NCBI RefSeq assembly: GCF_024259515.1
Contig: NZ_JANBWE010000001.1
Coordinates: 310,001-374,000, forward strand
DNA length: 64,000 nucleotides
Source of the DNA: Salirhabdus salicampi
Lineage (GTDB): Bacteria > Bacillota > Bacilli > Bacillales > Alkalibacillaceae
Reading direction: 5' to 3'
The position numbers were made by a program, and so were the translations under genes. Every line of letters starts with the position of its first letter. The stretch's first letter is position 1. The notes below the pieces were generated by a model that saw only the letters and a list, made by a program, of their open reading frames with translations, did not search any database and was not told the DNA's origin. Positions 26,366-36,368 of this stretch are shown here, piece after piece.

Positions 26366-26677
26366 ATGGATAAAGCACTTGAAGAGAATTTGATGGGTGC
26401 CTTAGAAAATGTTATTGACCCAGAACTAGGGATTGATATTGTAAACCTTGGTTTAGTTTATGGTGTAGATATTGATGATGAAGGTACTGCTACCGTTACA
26501 ATGACATTAACAGCAATGGGTTGCCCACTGGCAGGACACATTGAACAAGATGTTCGACGCGTTTTATCTGATATTCCAGAAGTAAAAGATATAAACGTAA
26601 ATATCGTTTGGAATCCACCTTGGACGAAGGATCGTATGTCACGTTATGCAAAGATTGCTTTAGGTATTCCAGATTAA
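26366..26677 (+). CDS. yitW: MIP18/PaaD-like (DUF59) iron-sulphur assembly protein
   Basis: 103 residues. The DUF59 pattern is clear: ENVIDPELGIDIVNLGLVYGV, then MTLTAMGCPLAGHIEQDV with the conserved cysteine near residue 53, and VNIVWNPPWTKDRMS at the end. Family members help mature iron-sulphur proteins (SufT-like). The ATG follows aaaggggg at 11 bases. A perfect terminator follows. Confidence 0.9.
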   Translation: MDKALEENLMGALENVIDPELGIDIVNLGLVYGVDIDDEGTATVTMTLTAMGCPLAGHIEQDVRRVLSDIPEVKDINVNIVWNPPWTKDRMSRYAKIALGIPD

Positions 26678-26681
26678 AACC

Positions 26682-26716
26682 AAAAAAGGATTCGTTCTTT
26701 GAACGAATCCTTTTTT
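26682..26716. terminator. Bidirectional terminator
   Basis: A 16-bp perfect stem (aaaaaaggattcgttc and its complement) with a 3-base loop and a T run, between the convergent yitW and uppP genes. Confidence 0.93.
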
Positions 26717-26719
26717 ATC

Positions 26720-27532
26720 TTATAGAAAGAGAAATGCTAGTATACCTACGATAAAGCAGTACCAGGCAAAATATTTTAAATTTCCTCGTGCCATAATCCC
26801 CATAAACCATTTTAAAGCATAATAAGAAGCAATAACTGCTGCAATAAGTGCTATTAATAATGGTATGAACATAGTATCAAAATTTGGGTTTTGTACAATA
26901 TCGGAAACTGAGAACACCATCGTTCCTACACTTACAGGTATATATAAGAGAAATGAAAAACGCAGGGCGGTTTCTTGTTTCATACCTAGAAGCATTGCCG
27001 CTACAATGGTTGCTCCCGAACGGCTAATACCAGGCATAAGGGCTGCTGCTTGGGCTAGTCCAACAATAATAGCATCTTTATACGTTAAATCTCCATCTTG
27101 CTTATTTCCACGTATATTTCGAATAATCCACAGGGCTACCCCCGTAATAAAGAGTGTAATTCCTACCATCTTCACTGAACTAAACGTCTCACTAATCCAA
27201 TCTTCAAATAAAAGTCCAAATATAGCTGCAGGCAGTGTTGCAATAACGAGCAAAAGAACAAAGAAGAAATCTTTCTTTCCTTTTTCATTCCTAGTAAATA
27301 GGAATGTAAAGCTATTGATTGCCATTCTAATAATATCTTGGCGATAAATGATTAGGACTGCGATTAAAGACCCGAAATTAACGAATCCTTCAAAAGTGAT
27401 GCCAAGCTCATCTAAGTTAAAGAAATTACGAACAAACAATAAATGTCCACTAGAAGAGATTGGAATCGGTTCAGTAAATCCTTGAAACAGGCCCAGTAAA
27501 AAGTATTTAATAATTATCCATAATTCATTCAT
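26720..27532 (-). CDS. uppP: Undecaprenyl-diphosphate phosphatase (BacA/UppP)
   Basis: Membrane enzyme recycling the lipid carrier of cell-wall synthesis, also conferring bacitracin tolerance. About 270 residues and eight spans. The two catalytic segments are present: [20 protein letters not shown] (Glu and Ser-rich motif) and [12 protein letters not shown] (PGxSRSG). Two start codons, ATG 27538 and ATG 27532, follow GGAGGTTGG; 27532 has better spacing (10 bases against 4). It diverges from the Sm-like small gene. Confidence 0.92.
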   Translation of the reverse strand: MNELWIIIKYFLLGLFQGFTEPIPISSSGHLLFVRNFFNLDELGITFEGFVNFGSLIAVLIIYRQDIIRMAINSFTFLFTRNEKGKKDFFFVLLLVIATLPAAIFGLLFEDWISETFSSVKMVGITLFITGVALWIIRNIRGNKQDGDLTYKDAIIVGLAQAAALMPGISRSGATIVAAMLLGMKQETALRFSFLLYIPVSVGTMVFSVSDIVQNPNFDTMFIPLLIALIAAVIASYYALKWFMGIMARGNLKYFAWYCFIVGILAFLFL

Positions 27533-27646
27533 AAACATCCAACCTCCATAACCTCCTGAAAATTTGTTACTGAAAATTCTCCAACTGAAAGACACGGGAT
27601 AAACAACTATTGAATAAAGTAATCATATGAAGGAGGATTGAGACAT

Positions 27647-27964
27647 ATGTATCCAACACATTCAAAGCAAGAGTTATTATCTATGTGTAAATCACATATC
27701 AACAAATATGTGCTGCTTGAAACAGCGGATGGTGGAAAATTTGACGGAATTATCATAGACGTAGACACAGAAAATGTTACTTTGGCAGTTCCGATTGGTT
27801 CAGAACATATGCAATTCGGTAGTCAAAACGTCATGATGGACCGTCAATGGGGATATCCGTATCCTTACTGGAACCCTCATAACGGGTATCCAGGCGGTAG
27901 GTTCCAAAGGTTAGTTATTCCACTTGCTGCTCTTACGGCCCTAACTCTTTTACCATGGTTTTAA
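27647..27964 (+). CDS. Hypothetical protein with Sm-like N-terminal part
   Basis: 105 residues from the ATG at 27647 (aaggagga lies 10 bases upstream). The first half, LLSMCKSHINKYVLLETADGGKFDGIIIDVDTENVTLAVPIG, has the strand pattern of small SH3/Sm-like barrels. It is followed by an aromatic proline/glycine-rich linker (QWGYPYPYWNPHNGYPGG) and a hydrophobic C-terminal anchor (LVIPLAALTALTLLPWF). I do not know the family. The YPYPY-type linker and tail look like spore-coat or membrane-associated proteins of Bacillaceae, but this is inference. Confidence 0.75.
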   Translation: MYPTHSKQELLSMCKSHINKYVLLETADGGKFDGIIIDVDTENVTLAVPIGSEHMQFGSQNVMMDRQWGYPYPYWNPHNGYPGGRFQRLVIPLAALTALTLLPWF

Positions 27965-27972
27965 ATAGAAAA

Positions 27973-28002
27973 TTCCTCCTTCCTCAAAAGTGGAAGGAGG
28001 AA
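27973..28002 (-). terminator. Hairpin between convergent genes
   Basis: An 11-bp perfect stem (ttcctccttcc / ggaaggaggaa), followed on the minus strand by attttct. It likely ends the yjzD-like transcript. Confidence 0.6.
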
Positions 28003-28007
28003 ACTAC

Positions 28008-28190
28008 TTACGATACGTCGGTTTCTTCTTTTAGAACACCGTCACCTAAGACGATTGAGCATACTGTAAATGCAATGGCCAATAATACTACACCAGTACC
28101 ACTAAACTCGATACCGCTCATGCTACTTACTACATATACAACCATTCCGCTTAATAGAAAACTCCAAAGCAATGTAACTAAATATCGCAT
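28008..28190 (-). CDS. yjzD: YjzD-like (DUF2929) small membrane protein
   Basis: 60 residues with two hydrophobic helices: MRYLVTLLWSFLLSGMVVYVVSSMSG and VVLLAIAFTVCSIVLGDGV. The start and the SSMSG turn match the DUF2929/YjzD family. The ATG follows GAGGTG. In B. subtilis yjzD precedes yjaU-yjaV-med-fabHA-fabF, the same order as here. Function unknown. Confidence 0.8.
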   Translation of the reverse strand: MRYLVTLLWSFLLSGMVVYVVSSMSGIEFSGTGVVLLAIAFTVCSIVLGDGVLKEETDVS

Positions 28191-28308
28191 GGTTTCACCT
28201 CATTTAATTGTGCATTCTGTTAATTATTTTACCAAAGGGTTATGAAAAAATAAATAATAACTATCTTACTTACATATTTTTTATTGTAGTTTGTGTGGGG
28301 GGAAGCGC

Positions 28309-28911
28309 ATGAAAGTTGCTATTTATAACTGTTTTCATTGGATCGGGTACCATGTGACAGAAAAATGCCTTGCGGAAGGGTGGGATGTGACGGGTATACA
28401 TCCGCACCCTAATCCAAGAGAAGAATTTTTAATGGATATGATTGGTCGAAACGCACAGTTTCAATATAAAGCAGAGGTAGATAACGTACAGCGTGAAAGA
28501 ATGAATTATTTCATTTCAATAGGAACACCACCTCATTCTTTTTTAGGAGAGGATAAGGATCATGTCATTCAAATTATGGATGAACTTGTAGATGATGGAG
28601 AAAATGAAAAGGGATATATGAAGTTAGCAGTTCCTACCTTAGTGGGTCCATGGATGCCATTAGACACGTTAGAAAAGAGAAAGAACGAGAATGCTGTTGT
28701 CGATATCAATGATTTCGTCAATTGGCTTTTCACATGTATACATGAAAATACGATATTGCGTTCCCCTGTCCGTATCATAGGCGAGGCTTCCGAACGAGCA
28801 TTAAGTTTAAAAGAGGGAAACGTTATTATGTATAGAACTAAAACGAATGAAGAAATTTTCCGTTACATTGAACAGCATAAAGAAAAATTTCCGTTTTATT
28901 ATGAACTTTAG
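28309..28911 (+). CDS. YjaU/YjaV-like protein
   Basis: A soluble protein of about 200 residues, starting MKVAIYNCFHWIGYHVTEKCLAEGW, which looks like a Rossmann-type beta-alpha-beta start of a nucleotide-sugar or NAD-binding protein but without the usual GxxGxxG. Later segments include VPTLVGPWMPLDTLEKRKN and SPVRIIGEASERALSL. By position (after yjzD, before med) it corresponds to one of the yjaU/yjaV genes of B. subtilis, of unknown function. The ATG at 28309 follows GGGGGGAAG; an ATG at 28291 lacks a ribosome binding site. Confidence 0.6.
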   Translation: MKVAIYNCFHWIGYHVTEKCLAEGWDVTGIHPHPNPREEFLMDMIGRNAQFQYKAEVDNVQRERMNYFISIGTPPHSFLGEDKDHVIQIMDELVDDGENEKGYMKLAVPTLVGPWMPLDTLEKRKNENAVVDINDFVNWLFTCIHENTILRSPVRIIGEASERALSLKEGNVIMYRTKTNEEIFRYIEQHKEKFPFYYEL

Positions 28912-29004
28912 CATTTTTCGTTTAATTGTTCATGTAAAACCGGTAAAATAGTACTAGGGACAATAGGAGAATGAGATGAGATCTACTGATTGGAGTGCAA
29001 CTAC

Positions 29005-29949
29005 GTGTACAAAAGATGGTTACACATGTTATTTATAGTATTCATTTTGACAAGCTGTTCAAATGTAGAAGAGAAAACAAAAAATGTTGGTTTATTAATA
29101 GAAGGGTCAATTGAGGATCAAACTTGGGGAGAAAAAGGGCATAATGGCCTGATGTTAATAAAGGAAGAGCTAGGAGCCAATGTATATTACCAAGAAGGAG
29201 TTAAATCACAAATTGAAGTGAATCGGGCTGTAGCTGAATTTGCTGACAATGATGTAAAGTTAATATTTGGACATAGTAGTAATTTCGGAAGATTTTTTCA
29301 AGAAATAAGTGATGACTACCCGGATATACAATTCGTATATTTTAATGGAAACACCTTTAGCTCTAATGTGATGAGTATTAATTTCAATGCACATGCGATG
29401 GGGTTCTTTGCTGGTATGGTCGCTGCATCGATGACGAATACCAATCACGTCGGGGTAATAGCAGCATATGAATGGCAACCCGAAGTAGAAGGTTTTTACG
29501 AAGGAGCAAAGTATGTAAATCCTGATATTAAAGTAGATATTGAATATGTAAACAGTTGGGATGATAGGGAAACTGCATTGGATATTTTTCATGAAATGGA
29601 AGAAGAACATGTTGATGTATTTTATCCTGCTGGAGATGGCTATAATGTACCAGTTATTAATGAAATTAAAAAAAATGGCCTTTACGCTATTGGGTTTATA
29701 TCCGATCAAATACATCTAGGAGAATCTACAATACTAACGAGTACAGTACAACACGTCGATCGTCTATATGTCGTTGTAGCTGAAAGATTTTTTAACGATC
29801 AATTAACAAGCGGAATTTTATTTTTTGATTTTGCCGATGGAGTTATCACAATGGGTGAGTTTAGTGAAGAAGTTCCTTGGAAGATAGAAAATAAAATTAA
29901 GAAAGTCGTTCAGCGGTATATAGATACTGGAAATTTGCCAAATGAATAA
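29005..29949 (+). CDS. med: Med-like BMP family lipoprotein (positive regulator of comK)
   Basis: 314 residues from the GTG at 29005, chosen because ggag stands nine bases upstream. A lipoprotein signal peptide ends LFIVFILTSC. The body is a BMP-family periplasmic-binding-like domain: VGLLIEGSIEDQTWGEKGHNGLM, VEGFYEGAKYVNPD, DVFYPAGDGYNVPVINEIK, YAIGFISDQIHLG. B. subtilis Med, encoded just upstream of fabHA with comZ between, raises comK expression. Order, size and family agree here, but no comZ follows. Confidence 0.82.
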   Translation: MYKRWLHMLFIVFILTSCSNVEEKTKNVGLLIEGSIEDQTWGEKGHNGLMLIKEELGANVYYQEGVKSQIEVNRAVAEFADNDVKLIFGHSSNFGRFFQEISDDYPDIQFVYFNGNTFSSNVMSINFNAHAMGFFAGMVAASMTNTNHVGVIAAYEWQPEVEGFYEGAKYVNPDIKVDIEYVNSWDDRETALDIFHEMEEEHVDVFYPAGDGYNVPVINEIKKNGLYAIGFISDQIHLGESTILTSTVQHVDRLYVVVAERFFNDQLTSGILFFDFADGVITMGEFSEEVPWKIENKIKKVVQRYIDTGNLPNE

Positions 29950-30013
29950 ATAAGCCTTTGGTCGTATTATTGGTTCTACCTAATCTATCCTTTATCTAAA
30001 CGAATCGTTTAAC

Positions 30014-30042
30014 TTGAAATAAGTAAATTCTTTTATTAAAAT
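30014..30042 (+). promoter_or_regulatory. Sigma-A promoter of fabH-fabF
   Basis: -35 TTGAAA (30014-30019), exactly 17 bases, then -10 TAAAAT (30037-30042). It lies 61 bases before the fabH start codon and overlaps the FapR-type operator. Confidence 0.75.
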
Positions 30043-30058
30043 TAATACCAGGTCATAA
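30042..30058 (+). promoter_or_regulatory. FapR-type operator
   Basis: TTAATACCAGGTCATAA matches the FapR consensus TTAGTACCTRNTACTAA at 13 of 17 positions, including the outer TTA/TAA and the ACC core. It covers the expected transcription start. FapR represses fabHA-fabF in B. subtilis and is released by malonyl-CoA. Confidence 0.65.
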
Positions 30059-30103
30059 TAATTGATTATATATTTTATTTTACCATTAAGGGGATGAACA
30101 TAA

Positions 30104-31036
30104 ATGAACGCAGGAATTATTGGTGTTGGCCATTATGTTCCGGAAAAAGTTTTGACGAATGCGGACTTAGAAAAAATAGTAGATACAAATGATGAATGGA
30201 TACGAACTAGAACGGGGATTGAAGAAAGAAGAATTGCAAGTGATGACATCGATACATCACATATGGCATATTTTTCGGCCGTTCGTGCGTTGGAAGACGC
30301 AGAAGTCAATGGAGAAGATTTAGATTTAATTTTAGTGGCAACAGTTACCCCGGATTATCCCTTTCCTTCTGTTGCATGTCAACTTCAAGAAAGACTTGGG
30401 GCTAAAAAGGCAGCGGCAATGGATATAAGTGCTGCATGTTCAGGCTTCATGTATGGGTTAGCAACAGCTAAACAGTTTATTGAATCAGGTGTATACAAGA
30501 ATGTGTTAGTTGTTGGCGTAGAGAAGTTATCTAAAATTGTTGATTGGGAAGATCGTAATACTTGTGTTTTATTTGGAGATGGTGCCGGCGCAACTGTCCT
30601 CGGTCAAGTGGAGGATGGAAAAGGAATACTATCCTTTGAACTAGGTGCTGATGGTACAGGCTCCAAGCATCTATACCAAGATGAGTATATCATTATGAAT
30701 GGAAGAGAAGTATTTAAATTTGCAGTTCGACAAATGGGAGAGTCAGCGGTTAATGTAGTCGAAAAGATTGGTCTTAATAAAGAAGATGTGGATTATTTAA
30801 TTCCACACCAAGCCAACATTCGTATTATGGAGGCTGCCAGGGAAAGACTTGGTATTGAGGAAGAAAAAATGGCGGTGAATGTCAATAAATACGGCAATAC
30901 ATCTGCAGCTTCTATCCCAATTGCTTTATCTGAAGATGTAAAAAACGGTAAGATTAAGGAAGATGACCTTGTGGTTTTAGTCGGCTTTGGTGGCGGACTA
31001 ACATGGGGAGCAGTTGCAATTCGTTGGGGAAAGTAA
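30104..31036 (+). CDS. fabH: 3-oxoacyl-ACP synthase III (FabH)
   Basis: First condensing enzyme of fatty acid synthesis: it joins a branched- or straight-chain acyl-CoA primer to malonyl-ACP. 310 residues. The triad is complete: C112 (ISAACSGF), H235 (IPHQANIRI) and N265 (KYGNTSAAS). The [10 protein letters not shown] end is typical. The ATG follows aagggga. fabF begins 16 bases after the stop, so the two are one operon, as fabHA-fabF in B. subtilis. Confidence 0.96.
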   Translation: MNAGIIGVGHYVPEKVLTNADLEKIVDTNDEWIRTRTGIEERRIASDDIDTSHMAYFSAVRALEDAEVNGEDLDLILVATVTPDYPFPSVACQLQERLGAKKAAAMDISAACSGFMYGLATAKQFIESGVYKNVLVVGVEKLSKIVDWEDRNTCVLFGDGAGATVLGQVEDGKGILSFELGADGTGSKHLYQDEYIIMNGREVFKFAVRQMGESAVNVVEKIGLNKEDVDYLIPHQANIRIMEAARERLGIEEEKMAVNVNKYGNTSAASIPIALSEDVKNGKIKEDDLVVLVGFGGGLTWGAVAIRWGK

Positions 31037-31052
31037 GGAAGGAGGAAATAAA

Positions 31053-32294
31053 ATGGAGAAACGACGTGTAGTAATTACAGGAATGGGTGCAATTACACCC
31101 GTAGGAAATGATGTAGAAACAATGTGGGATAATTTAGTAGCAGGTAATTCAGGGATCGATTTTACGACGAGAGTGAATCGTGATGACTTTCCAGCAAAAG
31201 TTGCTGCAGAGGTAAAGGACTTTGAACCATCAGATTATATGGATAAACGTGAAGCGAGAAAGATGGATTTATTCACACAATACGCAGTCGCGGCTTCAAC
31301 AGTAGCTGTGAAAGATGCTAACCTTGAGATTACAGAGGATATTGCTCCGCGAGTAGGTGTATGGATTGGATCTGGAATTGGTGGTATGGCTACATATGAA
31401 GAGCAATCACAAAAGTTCTTCAGTAAAGGTTATCGCCGTGTAAGTCCTTTCTTTGTTCCAATGATGATTCCAGACATGGCAGCAGGACAAGTCTCTATTA
31501 CATTAGGTGCAAAAGGAATTAATTCTTGTAGTGTAACGGCTTGTGCTTCTGGTGCAAACTCCATTGGAGACGCTTTTAAAGTAATCCAACGTGGAGATGC
31601 TGACTTTATGATCACTGGTGGAACGGAAGCACCTATTACAAATATGGCATTCGCAGGATTCTCTTCAGCCCGTGCATTATCTTTTAATGAGGATCCATCC
31701 AAAGCGAGCCGTCCGTTCGATAAGGATCGTGACGGATTTGTTATGGGTGAAGGAGCAGGTATTTTAGTACTAGAAACGTTAGAGTCTGCACAAAAACGTG
31801 GTGCAAAGATTTATGCTGAGATTGTAGGATATGGTTCGACAGGGGATGCGTATCACATTACTGCACCAGCTCCTGGAGGAGAAGGGGCTTCTCGTGCGAT
31901 GAAGCAAGCGCTCGAGGATGCAGGCCTTGAACCAACCTCTGTACAATATGTAAATGCTCACGGTACTAGTACAGAATTAAATGATAAGTTTGAAACAATG
32001 GCAATTAAAGATGTGTTCAATGAACATGCATATAACCTAAATGTAAGTTCGACGAAATCAATGACTGGACACCTCCTTGGTGCTGCTGGTGCAGTAGAGT
32101 CCATTATATCTGTGAAATCGATTCAATCAGGTGTTATCCCACCAACCATCAATTATGAAACAGAAGACCCTGATTGTGACTTATATTATGTACCGAATAA
32201 GGCGAAGGAAGAAAATGTTGAAGCAGTTATGAGTAATTCACTAGGTTTCGGTGGACATAATGTAAGCTTAATATTTAAAAAGTTTGAGCAATAA
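31053..32294 (+). CDS. fabF: 3-oxoacyl-ACP synthase II (FabF)
   Basis: Elongating condensing enzyme of fatty acid synthesis. 413 residues from the ATG at 31053, which follows aaggagg; an upstream start at 31014 is inside fabH and lacks a good site. The catalytic set is C164 (TACASGANS), H303 ([11 protein letters not shown]) and H340 ([12 protein letters not shown]). The gating GFGGHN loop is near the end. Complete and unremarkable; co-regulated with fabH. Confidence 0.96.
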   Translation: MEKRRVVITGMGAITPVGNDVETMWDNLVAGNSGIDFTTRVNRDDFPAKVAAEVKDFEPSDYMDKREARKMDLFTQYAVAASTVAVKDANLEITEDIAPRVGVWIGSGIGGMATYEEQSQKFFSKGYRRVSPFFVPMMIPDMAAGQVSITLGAKGINSCSVTACASGANSIGDAFKVIQRGDADFMITGGTEAPITNMAFAGFSSARALSFNEDPSKASRPFDKDRDGFVMGEGAGILVLETLESAQKRGAKIYAEIVGYGSTGDAYHITAPAPGGEGASRAMKQALEDAGLEPTSVQYVNAHGTSTELNDKFETMAIKDVFNEHAYNLNVSSTKSMTGHLLGAAGAVESIISVKSIQSGVIPPTINYETEDPDCDLYYVPNKAKEENVEAVMSNSLGFGGHNVSLIFKKFEQ

Positions 32295-32333
32295 GAAAAA
32301 AGCGACTAATCCCAAGGGTTGGTCGCTTTTTTT
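32295..32333. terminator. Bidirectional terminator after fabF
   Basis: A stem of agcgactaatccc against gggttggtcgct, with one bulge and wobble pairs, flanked by A6 and T7. It also ends the convergent LCP gene. Confidence 0.88.
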
Positions 32334-32339
32334 GTATTC

Positions 32340-33302
32340 TCACTCATCCTCATTCAAAAACTGTTGTAATGCTTTACGATTTTCTTCTTCATTAATAGCT
32401 AATACTGCACCAGCATGTTCGTAAGTTTCATCCCAAAAAGTACCATCAATAGGGATTCTTAATGATTCAATATCACCTACAGGGTTAAGGACGAATTCTT
32501 TTCCAATTGATAATATCTTCGTTGTTTTCATATTTGTATCTACATATGGTTGGATTGTGCCAACAACCCGGGGGAGTTTCATGACACCAGCTATAGATAG
32601 AAATTCGTCTTTTAAAGCACCTATCACCTGTTGTTGTCGGCGAACTCGGCCGAAATCATTTTCGTGGTCTTGTCGGAATCGAGCATAATCTAATAACTCT
32701 TTACCATTTAACCTTTGCAATCCCGGAAACAATTCTACATCAAGGTTTTCACTCATATACTTTTCTACATCTATTTCAATACCTTTAGGAGCTATCGTAT
32801 CTACAACTTGTATAAACCCTTGGAAGTCTACAATCGCGTAGTATTCAACATTAATATCAAAATTTGCTTTTAGTGTTTGTCTAAGTAATTCAGGTCCTCC
32901 GTGAAAGAATGCAGAGTTAATTTTGTTGTATCCATAGCCCGGAATATATACATATGTGTCACGCATAATAGAAACAATCTTGGCCGTTTCTTGCTCGGTA
33001 TCATATTGGCCAATCATAATTGTGTCTGTTCTTGCTTTCTCTTCATCTCTACTATCAACACCAAGAATTAAGACGTTTGTTTTCCCAGTTATATCAGTTT
33101 CCCCTTGAAATTCATCTTCATATTCCTCGCTCTGTTTTTGCTGCTCCTCAGATTTATGATCAGATGCTGAACTCTTACCGGCATAGTACTCATAAAGAGA
33201 GTAGGATATAGTGCCGATTACGAACAGGCAGAAGAATAGAATGGTAAAATTGCGTCTTTGTTTTCTTCTACGTCTTTTACGTAGTAAACGTCTTTGGGTC
33301 AT
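32340..33302 (-). CDS. LCP (LytR-CpsA-Psr) family protein
   Basis: 320 residues: a strongly basic cytoplasmic N-terminus (RRLLRKRRRRKQRR), one membrane span (FTILFFCLFVIGTISYSLY), a Q/E-rich linker and an extracytoplasmic LCP domain. Diagnostic segments are NVLILGVDSR, ARTDTIMIGQYD, VSIMRDTYVYIPGYGYNKINSAF and LLDYARFRQDHENDFGRVRRQQQV, with the conserved arginines and aspartates in place. LCP enzymes attach teichoic acids or other phospho-linked polymers to peptidoglycan. The ATG follows gagaggggaa. Confidence 0.93.
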   Translation of the reverse strand: MTQRRLLRKRRRRKQRRNFTILFFCLFVIGTISYSLYEYYAGKSSASDHKSEEQQKQSEEYEDEFQGETDITGKTNVLILGVDSRDEEKARTDTIMIGQYDTEQETAKIVSIMRDTYVYIPGYGYNKINSAFFHGGPELLRQTLKANFDINVEYYAIVDFQGFIQVVDTIAPKGIEIDVEKYMSENLDVELFPGLQRLNGKELLDYARFRQDHENDFGRVRRQQQVIGALKDEFLSIAGVMKLPRVVGTIQPYVDTNMKTTKILSIGKEFVLNPVGDIESLRIPIDGTFWDETYEHAGAVLAINEEENRKALQQFLNEDE

Positions 33303-33457
33303 ATGTTCCCCTCTCTTTCATATTCCTACCATGTATAAGTTAACGGTTTTTCTCTATGAAGTAAAGAAATTTTTAATTATATACAATACAACGTATATCA
33401 GTCTCTATTAAATCATACGATGGTAATATATTGGACATGCCCGGAGGAGAAAAAGCT

Positions 33458-33661
33458 ATGTGGTATATATTTTGGTTTTTAATAGGATTCGGTTTTGCGA
33501 CAGCCGGTGGTGTCACATTAATTGCTTATTTAAATCTTATACCGATAGGTTTTACCTGGTTCGAATACTTTCTTTTTGTCAAGGGTAGACCTGAATGTTA
33601 TCTATTCCCCTTAGGTATTTTAATTATAACGATGACAGTTTTTCAATATCCTATTGATTAA
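33458..33661 (+). CDS. Small hypothetical membrane protein
   Basis: 67 residues from the ATG at 33458 (ggaggag upstream). It consists of two hydrophobic helices (FWFLIGFGFATAGGVTLIAYLNLIPIG-type first helix, and YLFPLGILIITMTVF) with a short aromatic loop (FTWFEYFLFVKGRPECY). I recognise no family. It lies between the LCP gene (divergent) and yjbA. Confidence 0.65.
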   Translation: MWYIFWFLIGFGFATAGGVTLIAYLNLIPIGFTWFEYFLFVKGRPECYLFPLGILIITMTVFQYPID

Positions 33662-33745
33662 GACAACCTTTGGTTTATAAGAATAAAAATTCCACATTTG
33701 GCCATAATGTACATAGAAAGAAGATTTATAAAGCGAGGGTTTCGG

Positions 33746-34516
33746 ATGATGTATCTTCATGATGTATGGGTGAATTGGTTTGAAGGAGAAGAAAATGGAT
33801 ATAATGTATGCCACTTTCACGAATGGAGAAAAGAGGACGGAATTGAACTCCTGGATCAAGTGCCATTACTTTATGTAACGGAAGTTTTGTTTCATTATAT
33901 TGAGAACGATTTACAAGAGCTGCCGAAGTCTTTATTAGAAAATGTTTATCAAAGAGCTTACCTGCGTCGCAATCAAGAGAGAGTACCAATTGATTACGCT
34001 TTTGTTGCAACGGACGGAATATCAATCATAGCAGTTGATACGATGGGCTATTCTGTACCAATACGAAAAAGCCGTTTAATACCACGACAAGAGAGGTTAG
34101 TATATGACATGATCAATAAGTTAGAACCAACCTCTTTTTCCTTTACTCCACCACAAAAGGAGTATCATCCACTTTCCCTTCCACCAGAGCAAATGGTTGG
34201 GTTAACTCGGAAGGAACGGCAATTAAAACAAATTTTAATGATGATAATTGATCAATTAAAACAAACCGCACATGTAGCAGAATTACGTTACTGGTTAACA
34301 GAATGGGCACCGGGAAACTATGAAAAAATTCAACAAATGGAGTTTGAGGAAGTGTGGCAGAAATTATACGATGGGTTTAAGGATGGTTGGAGTAGTGATC
34401 ATGAAGAAATTTGTCGTAAAATGGTAAGAGGACAACCGTTTTTTGAAAAGTTATGGGAACTAGAGCAAGGTCACATTAGCTCTTCAAATCCTTCGTCAAA
34501 TCAAGCATATAATTAA
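33746..34516 (+). CDS. yjbA: YjbA family protein (DUF3603)
   Basis: 256 residues from ATG 33746 (a second ATG follows at once); gcgaggg stands upstream. It starts [29 protein letters not shown], the family hallmark, with [13 protein letters not shown] and [19 protein letters not shown] further on. Soluble, unknown function. In B. subtilis yjbA lies next to trpS, as here. Confidence 0.88.
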   Translation: MMYLHDVWVNWFEGEENGYNVCHFHEWRKEDGIELLDQVPLLYVTEVLFHYIENDLQELPKSLLENVYQRAYLRRNQERVPIDYAFVATDGISIIAVDTMGYSVPIRKSRLIPRQERLVYDMINKLEPTSFSFTPPQKEYHPLSLPPEQMVGLTRKERQLKQILMMIIDQLKQTAHVAELRYWLTEWAPGNYEKIQQMEFEEVWQKLYDGFKDGWSSDHEEICRKMVRGQPFFEKLWELEQGHISSSNPSSNQAYN

Positions 34517-34555
34517 AAGCCGTAAGACGATTGTACTGTCTTACGGCCCTTTTTT
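34515..34555. terminator. Bidirectional terminator
   Basis: A 10-bp perfect stem (gccgtaagac / gtcttacggc) flanked by A4 and T6, between the convergent yjbA and trpS genes. Confidence 0.9.
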
Positions 34556-34557
34556 GT

Positions 34558-35577
<1,020 letters not shown>

Positions 35578-35589
35578 TTAACGAATTAA

Positions 35590-35843
35590 AAAAAGGTTCA
35601 CTCATCCCATAAAACAGGGACGAATAAACCGCGTTGCCACCCTAATTATCTTTATCAGCGATAAAGATCACTTAGTGCCTCAAAAATGAAGCTCCCGATA
35701 ACGTAGGGATTACGGTGTTTGATACACAACTCCAAAGCCCCAATTCCAACATAATCTTGTTGTCTGATTCCACCACCACAGACTCTCTATAAAACAGAGG
35801 ATTTGTTGTACTAAACTTTTTCTTCGTTTGTCGTATATGTTTG
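35590..35843 (-). promoter_or_regulatory. T-box riboswitch (tryptophan) of trpS
   Basis: On the minus strand the leader carries the T-box core agggtggcaacgcgg (35643-35629), followed by a terminator whose stem pairs ggtttattcgtccc with gggatgagtgaacc (35630-35595, several G-T pairs) and a T7. Upstream is the conserved agagagtc...ggtggtgg of stem I. The likely specifier is TGG at 35734-35732, in ctttggagt, which fits tryptophan. Uncharged tRNA-Trp should stabilise the antiterminator and allow trpS expression. Confidence 0.92.
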
Positions 35844-35850
35844 TGTACAA

Positions 35851-35879
35851 ATTATAGAAAAAAACAAGATAATGTGCAA
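35851..35879 (-). promoter_or_regulatory. Sigma-A promoter of the trpS leader
   Basis: On the minus strand TTGCAC (35879-35874), 17 bases, then a perfect TATAAT (35856-35851). The transcript would start about 10 bases before stem I of the T-box. Confidence 0.85.
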
Positions 35880-35894
35880 CTTTTCTTCACAAGT

Positions 35895-36263
35895 TTATTG
35901 ATAGTACAAATAAAGTAATGCAAGTAGTATGAAGAGCAAACTTACCCCCTGAAATAGAAATAACGTTAATACATTCTTATTTATAATTTCTGACGGTAAT
36001 GGTCTGTCGTCTATATCCTCTAAGTAATCCTTCGATTTTGAAAGGGTTTTTCCAACTCTTTGGAAGCTTAAGGTAATCGCATCAAAAAACTTACCATAAA
36101 TGACATACATGATAAACCCGATAAATAAGTAAAAGGATGTTACATAAAACAAAACGTTAATGTAATGTTCCAATTGAAATCCAGGTGATGTGAACCATGC
36201 AATGACTATGACAGTTCCAATATTCACAAGTAACAGCAGCCATTTATTTTTTATTCCATTCAA
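35895..36263 (-). CDS. DUF3899-like membrane protein
   Basis: 122 residues with three to four hydrophobic spans (WLLLLVNIGTVIVIAWF, YINVLFYVTSFYLFIGFIMYVIYG, LFLFQGVSLLFILLALLYLYY) and a charged middle (SKSKDYLEDIDDRPLPSEI). I place the start at the TTG 36263, nine bases after GGAGG; the ATG at 36272 directly touches that GGAGG and is unlikely to be used. Probably DUF3899, common beside trpS in Bacillaceae; function unknown. Confidence 0.65.
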   Translation of the reverse strand: MNGIKNKWLLLLVNIGTVIVIAWFTSPGFQLEHYINVLFYVTSFYLFIGFIMYVIYGKFFDAITLSFQRVGKTLSKSKDYLEDIDDRPLPSEIINKNVLTLFLFQGVSLLFILLALLYLYYQ

Positions 36264-36368
36264 CTCATTCATCCTCCATTTCGAAATCTTATGTATTATA
36301 TCATAAATGTAGGTAAGTCTAGAGCATTGAAAGGGATAACTTATAGTAGAAAAGGAGGGATATCAGAC

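Noticed and set aside
27955-28245. 96-codon frame antisense to yjzD
   Set aside because: Shadow of the yjzD gene, which has a family match and a ribosome binding site.
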